Assembly: GCF_030149235.1 (NCBI RefSeq)
Contig: NZ_JASBRW010000027.1
Span: 1-52,508, forward strand
DNA length: 52,508 nt
Origin: Maricaulis sp.
GTDB lineage: Bacteria; Pseudomonadota; Alphaproteobacteria; Caulobacterales; Maricaulaceae
Direction of reading: 5' to 3'
Shown here: positions 43,074 to 50,639 of the stretch, in pieces
How positions within the stretch are numbered: position 1 is the first letter of the stretch
How the letters are laid out: every line of letters begins with the position of its first letter
Position numbers and translations under genes: made by a program
Notes under the pieces: model-generated
Told to the model about the DNA's origin: nothing
The model's database searches: none
Seen by the model: the letters and a program-made list of their open reading frames with translations, nothing else

Positions 43074-44690
43074 ATGATGAAACAGGTCTTCGCCGCCGCT
43101 GTCAGCGCACTTGCCCTCAGCACCGCCGCCCTCGCCCAATCGCCGAATGACCCCGATAGCTGGAACGGTTCAGTTTGGCAGGCCCGCGGTGAAGCCGCTG
43201 TGCAGGCTGGTGATATTGCGACCGCGCGCGCCGCCTTCCGGCACCAGCGCGCACTCGGCCATGACAGCGCCCAGGCCGCCGTGGAGCTGGCTGGGCTGGC
43301 CGCACGCGAAGGCGATATCGAATTGGCGATGGGCTGGCTGGATCAAGCGGCCAATGAAGGCTTTGGCCAGTTCGAATATTTTGCACTACAGCGCCCAGAT
43401 ATCCAGCTGCTCATGGCCGATGCCGGTTTCCGGGCTCGCTTCTTCCCGTTACTCGGCCCGGATGCGAGCCAGGCCGAGCGCTGGCGCACCGATATCGCAT
43501 TCCTGGACCGGCGCTATCGCCAGACCCATATGGCCCCCTTCCGACATGTCAGTGAAGCGAACTGGGAAGCCGCGATCGCCGAGCTGACCTCCCGGGCTGC
43601 AACAGCCAGCGAGGCGGAGATGTCGGTTGGTCTCATGGCCCTGATGGCCCTCGCCGGTGATGGACACACACGCGCCATCGCCCCCATGGGGCAAAGTCTG
43701 TTCGGCATCGTCGATGTCCCGGCACATTTCAGCTTCGCGCCTTTGCAAACCTACTGGTTCGGCGAAGAGCTACGCGTAATCGGTACCGGTGCAGGGGATC
43801 ACGACCTTCTGGGTGGACGGGTTGTTGAAATCGGCAATCTGCCCGTCGCCGACGCCGAGGCCGCGGTCCGTCAGGTCATCGCTGTCGACAATCAGATGAA
43901 TTACCCGTGGCTGAGCCCGCGCCTGCTCTCCACGCCGGAAGTGCTCGCCGCGCTTGGCGTCTCAGACCACACCGATGCTGTTCGCTTCGTCATCGAAACG
44001 CGCTCCGGACAGCGCCTCGAACGCATCGTGGAGGCGCGCCCCTATGAAGACCGTGACTTCAACAGCGCTCTGCCGGACTACTCGGCGCGAGTGAACGGCC
44101 AGCCGCCGCTGCACCTGGCTCATATGGGGGACAGCTTCCATATCGAATACTTGCCGCAGGACAGCATGCTCTTTGTCCAGGTCAATGCAGTCGGTAATGT
44201 GCCGCAGGAGAGCTTCGCCGATTTTGCAGCGCGTGTCGGGGCGGCGCTCCGCGAACACCGTCCGCAAACCCTGGTGCTCGATCTGCGTCACAATTCCGGC
44301 GGCGACAGCGATCTCAACGCTGATCTCGTCAATGTCATCGCCGGCAGCGAGGTCGACGCTCCCGGACGGCTCTATACCGTGATGGGACGACGCACCTTTT
44401 CGGCCGCGATCAACCTGATCTCGGACATGAAGCGCTTTACCGACACCCGCCTGGTCGGAGAGCCGTCCGGCTCAAGCCCGAATTTTGTCGGCGAGACCAA
44501 TATGATCATGCTGCCGAATACGGGGATGTTCGTGTCCGCCTCGAGCCGCATGCATCTCGGCCAGCAAAGCCATATGCGCGACATCTGGTGGGCGCCAGAC
44601 CTTCCCGCCCCGCCCAACTGGGCAGACTATGTGGCTGGCCGCGACCCGGCGCTCGAGGCGATCCGAGCCGAACTGACCGGGCGCACCTAG
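43074..44690 (+). CDS. Exported S41-family protease-like protein
   Basis: A 538-residue protein with a signal peptide (MMKQVFAAAVSALALSTAALAQ). A short helical Sel1/TPR-like region (ARGEAAVQAGDIATARAAFRHQRALG; about 35-100) is followed by a C-terminal S41 (ClpP/crotonase-like) protease core. LVLDLRHNSGGDSDLN and GRRTFSAAINLISDMK (nucleophile serine expected in TFSAA) are visible, then LVGEPSGSSPNFVGE. No PDZ domain is visible, unlike Ctp proteases. Start ATG 43074 or 43077. The stop TAG shares CTAG (44687-44690) with the convergent gene. Confidence 0.82.
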   Translation: MMKQVFAAAVSALALSTAALAQSPNDPDSWNGSVWQARGEAAVQAGDIATARAAFRHQRALGHDSAQAAVELAGLAAREGDIELAMGWLDQAANEGFGQFEYFALQRPDIQLLMADAGFRARFFPLLGPDASQAERWRTDIAFLDRRYRQTHMAPFRHVSEANWEAAIAELTSRAATASEAEMSVGLMALMALAGDGHTRAIAPMGQSLFGIVDVPAHFSFAPLQTYWFGEELRVIGTGAGDHDLLGGRVVEIGNLPVADAEAAVRQVIAVDNQMNYPWLSPRLLSTPEVLAALGVSDHTDAVRFVIETRSGQRLERIVEARPYEDRDFNSALPDYSARVNGQPPLHLAHMGDSFHIEYLPQDSMLFVQVNAVGNVPQESFADFAARVGAALREHRPQTLVLDLRHNSGGDSDLNADLVNVIAGSEVDAPGRLYTVMGRRTFSAAINLISDMKRFTDTRLVGEPSGSSPNFVGETNMIMLPNTGMFVSASSRMHLGQQSHMRDIWWAPDLPAPPNWADYVAGRDPALEAIRAELTGRT

Positions 44691-45220
44691 CGCGGCGGCC
44701 GCGTATTGATCTCGATGTCTTCGGCGAACTGGTAGAAGGCGTACAAGGCCGGCAGGAGATAGCCGGTCTGGATTGTACAGCGGATCAGGACCAGGTTTTC
44801 GCGGCCGGAGATCGACACCTGCATGGCTTCAAAGCCCTGGTTCTCATAGGCACCGGCCCACAAATTCCGCATGGCCGGGCGGTCGTGCAGGGTGATGACC
44901 TCAGTGAGATAGCCCTGACGCCAGTCCACGCCCTGGGCGCGCAATTGCGCACCGACCACGGCCGGATCGGCACCGTTGAAAGCCTCCAGCCATTCCTCGC
45001 GGGTGGCTTCAACCTCGGTCACCTCGACATTGCAATTGGCGCCGGCAACAGCGCCGCCTTCCGGGATCCAGGTCGGCAGGCCAGCGCCCTCCGTGCCCTC
45101 CTCGCTATAGCTCCAGCCCTCGATATTGCGGCCGTCATAAACTCCGCGGACGCGATCCTGGGCATTTGCTGTCACTGGAAGTGCCGCGGCCAGGACGGCG
45201 GCAAGAACTGCGTATTTCAT
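44687..45220 (-). CDS. Hypothetical exported protein
   Basis: Not recognised. It is 177 residues with signal peptide MKYAVLAAVLAAALPVTANA, after a GGGGAGAGTTTGT ribosome site. The start is ATG 45220; a longer reading from 45331 has no support and would face the divergent gene's start. The mature part has two cysteines (GANCNVEVTEV; VLIRCTIQTGYLL) that could bond. It shares its stop with the S41 gene via CTAG. No domain can be named. Confidence 0.7.
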   Translation of the reverse strand: MKYAVLAAVLAAALPVTANAQDRVRGVYDGRNIEGWSYSEEGTEGAGLPTWIPEGGAVAGANCNVEVTEVEATREEWLEAFNGADPAVVGAQLRAQGVDWRQGYLTEVITLHDRPAMRNLWAGAYENQGFEAMQVSISGRENLVLIRCTIQTGYLLPALYAFYQFAEDIEINTRPPR

Positions 45221-45330
45221 ACAAACTCTCCCCGATATCGCCTGACTATCGCCGCAAACCCCTGCAATGAAAACCCATGGAGGCCGGGGCGGCCCCTGGC
45301 TTGCACAGGCAGGGGTAGAAGGAGACGCCA

Positions 45331-46425
45331 ATGGCTCGTGCCACTCTTAGTGCCCAGCTCGCAAGGATCGACGCGCTCAGCCCCCGCGAACGCCAGTATT
45401 GGCAAGGGTTTTGTGAAGAAACCCCGGAGCTTGCCTCGCCCTACTTCACACTGGAATTCGCCGAGTTGTGTGCCGCCGCGCGCCGTGACACGCGGGTCCT
45501 GACGATAAGCCAAAACGGAACACCTTTCGGATTCTTGCCCCTGCATGTGTCCCGAACCGGGCTGTTCCGGCCGCTGGGCGGGCCGATGGGCGACCATCAC
45601 GGAGTGATCGCCGCTGACGGCGATATCGATATTTCCCAGGCGCTGAAACTGGCCGGACTCGGCGGGGTTTTCTCGTTCAATGGCGCGCTGGCCAGCCAGG
45701 CCGGCTTCGCCCGCCTCAGCGACACATCAGAGCCTTCCTGGGTCTGTGACATGTCTGACGGTTTCGATACCTATTGGGACGGCCGCCAGGCGGCAGAGGC
45801 CAAGGCCATGCGCAATCTGCGGGCCCGCGAGCGCAAACTTGCCGAGGCGGGTCATGACATTGTCTACCGCATCGATGATCGCCGCGTCGAAGCGCTCGAC
45901 TGGCTCGTGGCCACGAAGCGCGCACAATATGCTGCGACCGGTGCCACGGACGTGTTCAGGGCGCGCTGGGCCCGCACCCTCGCCTACTCGCTGATGATGG
46001 ACCGCTCCGATGCGCTGGGCGGCATCCTGTCGACGATGGAGATCGACGGTCAGATGGCGGCCGCCCATTTCGGCATGCGCTCGGCCAGCGTCCTGCACTA
46101 CTGGTTCCCGGTCTATGACCCGGCCTATTCCACGTTCAGCCCGGGCCTGATGCTGTTCCGCGAGCTGCTGCGCGAAACCAGCCAGGACGGGATACGCGAG
46201 GCCCATCTCGGGCCCGGCAGCTATGACTTCAAGAAGCGTTTCGCCAATGCCAGTTTCGACATTGCCCAGGGTTGTGCCTGCAATCTGTCGCTCACCGGGG
46301 CCGTTGTGCGGATCGGACGCGGGATCGACCGCATGGCCCAGGCTCTGCCGATCGGACCACTGTCGGAACTGCCTGGCAAAGCGATGCGCCGGCTCGACCG
46401 GATGACCGCGATCTACGGCATTTAA
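45331..46425 (+). CDS. CelD/BcsL-type GNAT acyltransferase, HfsK-like
   Basis: A 364-residue soluble protein. The C-terminal two-thirds have the GNAT-like pattern of the CelD/BcsL acyltransferases found with polysaccharide synthesis: RNLRARERKLAEAGHDIVYR, GGILSTMEIDGQMAAAHFGMRS, LHYWFPVYDPAYSTFSPGLMLFRELLRE and HLGPGSYDFKKRFAN. In Caulobacter, HfsK, a GNAT-type acyltransferase, modifies the holdfast polysaccharide, so this is a candidate homologue; no other holdfast genes are near. The 3' end shares TTAA with the convergent ATP12-like gene. Confidence 0.8.
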   Translation: MARATLSAQLARIDALSPRERQYWQGFCEETPELASPYFTLEFAELCAAARRDTRVLTISQNGTPFGFLPLHVSRTGLFRPLGGPMGDHHGVIAADGDIDISQALKLAGLGGVFSFNGALASQAGFARLSDTSEPSWVCDMSDGFDTYWDGRQAAEAKAMRNLRARERKLAEAGHDIVYRIDDRRVEALDWLVATKRAQYAATGATDVFRARWARTLAYSLMMDRSDALGGILSTMEIDGQMAAAHFGMRSASVLHYWFPVYDPAYSTFSPGLMLFRELLRETSQDGIREAHLGPGSYDFKKRFANASFDIAQGCACNLSLTGAVVRIGRGIDRMAQALPIGPLSELPGKAMRRLDRMTAIYGI

Positions 46426-47171
46426 AGCGCTGCGAGCACGTTTCCGACGCTGACCACTTCGGTCTTCAATCGCTCGAGGCGTTCAAGCGCCTCGGCATCC
46501 TCGCCCCACTGGCTGAGCTGGAAATGCTCGTCGATTGTCGACAGGGCAAACGCCTGCTCCGCGTCGATCCGCCCCTCAAGCAGGGCGAAGCCCAGTACCG
46601 CTGAGCCACAAAGCGCCGTTGAATGGGCCAGAGCGGTCAGACGGATCGGGTCGAGATCGCGGGCGCGGCCATGCAGCACGGTCAGAGCCACGGCATCCTG
46701 GTCAACCGGCAAAAGGCCCGTCGAGGCGACCAGCTCAATCCCCAGCTCATCCCTGGCCCAGGCCAGCAGCGGATCCCAGGCGGCGCTTTGCGCCGCGATC
46801 AGCTCGGCCGGTTCCGGCGCGCGGAAGCACAACAGGTCGGTGGAGGCATATTTGACGATTTCCGCGGCCGTGGCCTCTCGCGTCTCCGCCATCCGGTCCA
46901 GGGCCACGAAGCACAGCCGGGTGGCCGGCATGTTGGGCGCATCGATACGCTCGCCCTGCGCCGCCCACTCATCGGCGATCAGTTGCGCCAGGGCCTGGCT
47001 GGGCAGGCTCACCGTCTGTTTCGCCGGCGTCCTGATAGCGCGCCCGTCGAGCAGGATGCGCCAGCCATCCTCGGCCTCGTCGACACTCACCGCTTCGTAA
47101 AAACGCTTGGGCAGGCTGTCTTCGCGCGAGGGAATGCGCACACCGGGCTTGGTTTCGTAGTCTTCACTCAT
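46422..47171 (-). CDS. ATP12-family F1-ATPase assembly chaperone
   Basis: A 249-residue alphaproteobacterial homologue of mitochondrial ATP12, which binds the F1 alpha subunit during ATP synthase assembly. Family features are KRFYEAVSVDEAEDGWRILLDGR, RTPAKQTVSLPSQALAQLIADEW, MPATRLCFVALDR, YASTDLLCFRA and LALLEGRIDAEQAFALSTIDEHFQLSQWGED. Its ATG overlaps the stop of the upstream HAD gene by ATGA (47168-47171), so they are translationally coupled. No atp genes are in the window. Confidence 0.92.
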   Translation of the reverse strand: MSEDYETKPGVRIPSREDSLPKRFYEAVSVDEAEDGWRILLDGRAIRTPAKQTVSLPSQALAQLIADEWAAQGERIDAPNMPATRLCFVALDRMAETREATAAEIVKYASTDLLCFRAPEPAELIAAQSAAWDPLLAWARDELGIELVASTGLLPVDQDAVALTVLHGRARDLDPIRLTALAHSTALCGSAVLGFALLEGRIDAEQAFALSTIDEHFQLSQWGEDAEALERLERLKTEVVSVGNVLAAL

Positions 47172-47863
47172 GATGCCATATCCTCTACCCGCGCGCCGAA
47201 GGCATCGAGCGCGGTGTTGAGCGTGTCGAACCCGTCATGCAGGTCATGCGCGCCGCCTTCGCGGATTTCGTCCGGCGTGTGGAAGCCCCAGCTGACGCCG
47301 AGCGTATGCACCCCGGCATTGCGGCCCATTTCCATGTCAAAGCGGGTATCGCCGATCATCACGGTCTGGATCGGGTCCGTGCCGGTTTCCTTCATCGCAT
47401 CGAGCACCATGCGCGGATGCGGCTTGCCCAGCCCGCCATCGACGGTCTGGAAGGTGTCGAAATAGCGGTGCAAATCGTGATGCCCGAAGACGATGTCGAG
47501 CCCACGCCGCGCCTTGCCGGTCGCCACGCCCATCAGCCAGCCCTCATCGACCAGACGCTCAATCGTCTCGCGCGCACCGTCATAGAGGGGCTCTTCAAAG
47601 CCGGGCTCCGCGCGCTGCTCGACGAAGGCTTCCTTGTAATAGGTGGCGAGGCGCGGAATGCGCTCGGCCGGATAATCCGGTGGCGCCAGGCGCAGGATGG
47701 CTTCGGTCAATTCCAGCCCGACAATGGTGCGCGTGCGATCATACTCGATCCCGCCCAGCCCGGCGCGCTCGAAGGCGCGATTCATGGCGCGCTGGATAAT
47801 CTTGCGGCTGTCGACAATGGTGCCGTCGACATCCCAGACGGCGAGTTTGAGCGGTGCGGTCAT
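47168..47863 (-). CDS. HAD-superfamily hydrolase, phosphoglycolate phosphatase-like
   Basis: A 231-residue HAD phosphatase. Motif I is VWDVDGTIVDS (nucleophile and acid-base aspartates), motif II is the threonine in GVATGKARRGL, motif III is the lysine in GLGKPHPRM, and motif IV is VMIGDTRFDMEMGRNAG. A helical cap follows motif I. This places it with Gph/PgmB-like enzymes. ATG 47863 gives MTAPLKLAVWDVDG; a longer reading into the pseudouridine synthase gene is not supported. It is coupled to the ATP12-like gene. Confidence 0.88.
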   Translation of the reverse strand: MTAPLKLAVWDVDGTIVDSRKIIQRAMNRAFERAGLGGIEYDRTRTIVGLELTEAILRLAPPDYPAERIPRLATYYKEAFVEQRAEPGFEEPLYDGARETIERLVDEGWLMGVATGKARRGLDIVFGHHDLHRYFDTFQTVDGGLGKPHPRMVLDAMKETGTDPIQTVMIGDTRFDMEMGRNAGVHTLGVSWGFHTPDEIREGGAHDLHDGFDTLNTALDAFGARVEDMAS

Positions 47864-47942
47864 GGCAGGGCCTTGTTCGGTGCTGCCCGGGGAGTAAGGG
47901 CGCCAAGCCTGTGAGGCAAGAGCGGGGGCTGCGTCTGGCGGC

Positions 47943-48935
47943 CTAGGCCAGCTGCTCCTCGATCTCCTCCTCATCCGCATCCCGCAGATTGAAGCCGAGC
48001 ATGCCGAAGATCCGGTTCATGTGCTTGGGCAGCGGCGCTTCGATCACCAGCGTCTTGCCATTGGCGCGCGGCAATTCCAGCCGGCGGGCGTGCAGACAGA
48101 GCTTCTGGTCGAGATCTTCCGGCGCCGGCCGGTGGCAGGGATATTTCTTGTCGCCTAGGACCGAGGTGCCCATGGCCTGGAGATGAACCCGCAGCTGGTG
48201 GGTACGACCGGTCACCGGGCGCAGGGCGACCCAGCTGGCCTTCTGTCCGGCTTCAGCAACGACTGTATAGCGGCTCAGCGCGTGCTGGGCGCCCTCCTCG
48301 CCATGGCGGGCGCCGGTCATGACTTCACGATCAGGGTCCCCGCCGGCACCGGCGGTCTTCTTCAAGAAGCCCTTCACCTCGCCCAGATGCGGCTTGGGTA
48401 CGCCGATAGCGATAGCCCAATAGGTCTTTTTCGTCTTGTGCGACTGGAAGGCCTTGGCCAGGCGCGCCGTCGCGGCCGGAGATTTGCCGACCACGAGCAC
48501 GCCGGACGTATCCTTGTCGAGCCGGTGCACGAGGCGCGGGCGTTCAAGCCCCTCACCGAAAGCGTCCAGAAGACGGTCAAGATGCTGCTTGGTCTTGGAA
48601 CCGCCCTGCACGGCGAGGCCGGAGGGTTTGTTGAAGGCGATGATGTCCTCATCCTCATAAATGACGAGGGAGCGGACATATTCGATATCGCGGTCCGACA
48701 GGCGGTCGAGCTTCTTGATCTCCTGCGCGTCGGGCAGCGGCGGCACGCGAACTTCCTGGCCGGTCTCCAGCCGGGTGTCCGGCTTGGCCCGGCCGCCATC
48801 GACGCGGATCTCACCCTTGCGGCAGAGCTTTTGCAACTGACCCTGCTTGATATGCGGGAAGCGGCGCTTGAACCAGCGGTCCAGGCGCGCGCCCGTCTCA
48901 CCCTGCTCAACGATGATTTTCTGTACCCGGCTCAT
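47943..48935 (-). CDS. RluC/RluD-type 23S rRNA pseudouridine synthase
   Basis: A 330-residue enzyme. The N-terminal S4 RNA-binding domain covers about residues 15-75 (RLDRWFKRRFPHIKQGQLQKLCRKGEIRVDG). The catalytic domain has PRLVHRLDKDTSGVLVVGKS, in which the aspartate of HRLD is catalytic, and VTGRTHQLRVHLQAMG. This class isomerises uridines in 23S rRNA; RluC versus RluD cannot be decided. Its ATG overlaps the crcB stop (ATGA, 48932-48935). Confidence 0.93.
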   Translation of the reverse strand: MSRVQKIIVEQGETGARLDRWFKRRFPHIKQGQLQKLCRKGEIRVDGGRAKPDTRLETGQEVRVPPLPDAQEIKKLDRLSDRDIEYVRSLVIYEDEDIIAFNKPSGLAVQGGSKTKQHLDRLLDAFGEGLERPRLVHRLDKDTSGVLVVGKSPAATARLAKAFQSHKTKKTYWAIAIGVPKPHLGEVKGFLKKTAGAGGDPDREVMTGARHGEEGAQHALSRYTVVAEAGQKASWVALRPVTGRTHQLRVHLQAMGTSVLGDKKYPCHRPAPEDLDQKLCLHARRLELPRANGKTLVIEAPLPKHMNRIFGMLGFNLRDADEEEIEEQLA

Positions 48936-49315
48936 CCCTGCAGTCTCCGTGCGATCATCAATCCGGCCATCAAGGCCAGGACGGCGATGAGGACGGATGC
49001 GAGGGCATAGCCCATGGCGCTGGCATAGTCGCGCCGCTCGATCATCAGTACCAGCTCGAGCGAGAAGGCCGAGAAGGTCGTGAAGCCCCCCAGAAAGCCG
49101 ACCGCGGCCAGCAGCCGGATGGAATTTTCGTCGGCGCGCTCGACCATGGCCAGCCAGCCGACCAGCAATCCCATGGCCAGACCACCGATGATATTCACCG
49201 CAAAAGTGCCCCAGGGCAGTCCCGGCCCCATCAGCCGCAGCGCCGCCTGGCCGACGAGATGGCGCGAGATGGCGCCGAATGCGCCGCCGGCACCGATAAG
49301 AAGAAGCTGGTTCAT
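48932..49315 (-). CDS. crcB: Fluoride-specific ion channel CrcB (Fluc)
   Basis: A 127-residue four-helix membrane protein. It begins MNQLLLIGAGGAFGAISRHLV and has WGTFAVNIIGGLAMGLLVG and the signature GFLGGFTTFSAFSLELVL. It works as a dual-topology dimer that exports fluoride. ATG 49315 is chosen; ATG 49336 would add seven residues. The stop is coupled to rluC. No fluoride riboswitch could be found upstream. Confidence 0.94.
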   Translation of the reverse strand: MNQLLLIGAGGAFGAISRHLVGQAALRLMGPGLPWGTFAVNIIGGLAMGLLVGWLAMVERADENSIRLLAAVGFLGGFTTFSAFSLELVLMIERRDYASAMGYALASVLIAVLALMAGLMIARRLQG

Positions 49316-49631
49316 GAAAAACTGGTTAGGCTGCATGGGCTTGCAAGGCAAGAAACCCCGTCATCCAGGATCACCGGGCTTGCTCGCAAATCGCTACCCC
49401 CGCCCGGACTCGCCTGCCATAGCACATAATTTCTGGTGAGCACCTGTCTCATGGCTGAGGCCATGCCCCAGTTGGAAGATGAACCCCCCGTAATTTCATT
49501 ACTCAAATGTAAATTCATGCATTTTTGCAATGGTGGTTTGGTCAAACGTGCCTTCAGTTCCGGCGGTAAGCCCTTATTTACCATCGCGTATCGCAGGACG
49601 GCCTGCGGTCACTAACCGAAAGGACACTCTC
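49316..49631. promoter_or_regulatory. 316-base divergent upstream region with two inverted repeats
   Basis: Between crcB (minus) and the microprotein gene (plus). CATGGC-TGAG-GCCATG lies at 49450-49465 and CGCAGG-ACGG-CCTGCG at 49592-49607, the latter 25 bases before the plus-strand ATG. An AT-rich patch lies at about 49490-49530. No open frame with a ribosome site is visible other than those already listed. It probably holds both promoters; exact elements cannot be assigned. Confidence 0.45.
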
Positions 49632-49733
49632 ATGGAACGCTTCACGCAATCCCTGGCTACGGTTGTCAATGTCCTGTTCGTCGCTGGCGTCTTCGGCGCC
49701 ATGACGGTCGCACTGGGCAGCGCCTTCGCATAA
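49632..49733 (+). CDS. 33-residue single-helix membrane microprotein
   Basis: A short gene: MERFTQSLATVVNVLFVAGV and then FGAMTVALGSAFA. The ATG at 49632 follows GAAAGGACACTCTC, a well-spaced ribosome site. Residues 9-32 form one hydrophobic helix, and residues 1-8 carry polar and charged groups. It has its own leader with a hairpin and is followed by two hairpins, the second a strong terminator. This makes a single-gene unit, typical of expressed small membrane proteins. Function is unknown; it could also be a decoy frame in an RNA gene. Confidence 0.7.
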   Translation: MERFTQSLATVVNVLFVAGVFGAMTVALGSAFA

Positions 49734-49749
49734 GCCGCCTATTGCTTAC

Positions 49750-49772
49750 GGGGCCGGCCCCAAACCGGCCCC
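49750..49772. other. GC-rich hairpin after the microprotein gene
   Basis: GGGGCCGG (49750-49757) pairs with CCGGCCCC (49765-49772) across a seven-base loop. No T-run follows on either strand; it lies between the microprotein stop and the main terminator. Confidence 0.6.
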
Positions 49773-49789
49773 AGGCAGAGGCAAAACAA

Positions 49790-49831
49790 AAAAGCGGGAT
49801 GAGCCACACGGCCGTCCCGCTTTTGTTTTTT
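49790..49831 (+). terminator. Rho-independent terminator of the microprotein gene
   Basis: AAAAGCGGGA (49790-49799) pairs with TCCCGCTTTT (49815-49824), followed by GTTTTTTGGG. It ends the microprotein transcript 60-100 bases after its stop. A-rich sequence before the stem allows extended pairing. Confidence 0.88.
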
Positions 49832-49895
49832 GGGTGCTTCCCCCTCCTCCGAACCGCGCTAGACTGGTGCCTCAGCCCAGCTGCGGAGTCGTTTC

Positions 49896-50639
49896 ATGGT
49901 CCTGACCGCCCTTGCCCTAAGCCTTGCCCTGCAGGACGCCGAGCCGGCCATGGTGCCGGATGGTGCGCCGACGGATGATGCGGTGATCGACGAGACCATG
50001 CTCGACGGGGCGGAGGAGGAGTTGCCGCCCCCGCCGCCGACCGATGCACCGACCCTGATCGCCCAGATCGACGGGCAATGGGCCGCCTATGGTGAGCTGG
50101 CCGCGGAACTGGCCGCCCGTCGCGCCCGCGAGCGCTTCTTTGCCGAGCTGATCCTGCCGGTGATTGCCCGCGATGATCTTGATGATGGCGCTCAGGGCGA
50201 GATCCTGCGCGAGACGCGCGACACCTCGACCCTGATCGAGGAGGCCAACACGCAATGGGCCGTCGCGCAGCTCGATCCGGAGCAATTCCCGGTCCTCTAC
50301 CTGGAACAGTCCCGCCTCGCCCGCCAGATCCTGCGCTGGGCCGAGCGCGACCGCGCCGCCGAGCAGCGCATCCTGATGGCGCTGGAACCGGTCGCCTTTG
50401 CCGGCGCCATTGACGGCTCGGTCTATGCCCAGCGGGTCGATGTCTATCTGACCGGCCAGAATCTGGCCCAGCTCTATGGGACGCAGGCGTTCTGTATCGA
50501 GGGCACGTTGCAGCCGGGACCGATCGACCAGGCCGAAACGCTCGACGAACGCCGCACGGCACTAGGACTGGCACCCATGGAGGAGGCCTGGACGGATCGC
50601 CTGGGCGCAGAGTGCGAGATGCAGGCAGAGGCCGACTAG
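49896..50639 (+). CDS. DUF6624-like protein
   Basis: A 247-residue protein. After a short hydrophobic N-terminus (MVLTALALSLALQDAEPAM) and an acidic Pro-rich stretch, the C-terminal half has the DUF6624 look: VYAQRVDVYLTGQNLAQLYGTQAFCIEGTLQPGPID, then LDERRTALGLAPMEE. Function is unknown. The helical middle (AELAARRARERFFAEL...) may be a coiled region. The N-terminus could be a signal peptide, weakly. The stop shares CTAG (50636-50639) with the convergent rarA. Confidence 0.72.
   Translation: MVLTALALSLALQDAEPAMVPDGAPTDDAVIDETMLDGAEEELPPPPPTDAPTLIAQIDGQWAAYGELAAELAARRARERFFAELILPVIARDDLDDGAQGEILRETRDTSTLIEEANTQWAVAQLDPEQFPVLYLEQSRLARQILRWAERDRAAEQRILMALEPVAFAGAIDGSVYAQRVDVYLTGQNLAQLYGTQAFCIEGTLQPGPIDQAETLDERRTALGLAPMEEAWTDRLGAECEMQAEAD

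Noticed and set aside
47864..47980. Upstream extension of the HAD hydrolase
   Set aside because: It would overlap the end of the pseudouridine synthase gene in another frame with Arg-rich residues; ATG 47863 starts at the conserved first strand.
49316..49440. Fluoride riboswitch upstream of crcB
   Set aside because: I could not find the conserved pseudoknot segments of the fluoride aptamer on the minus strand.
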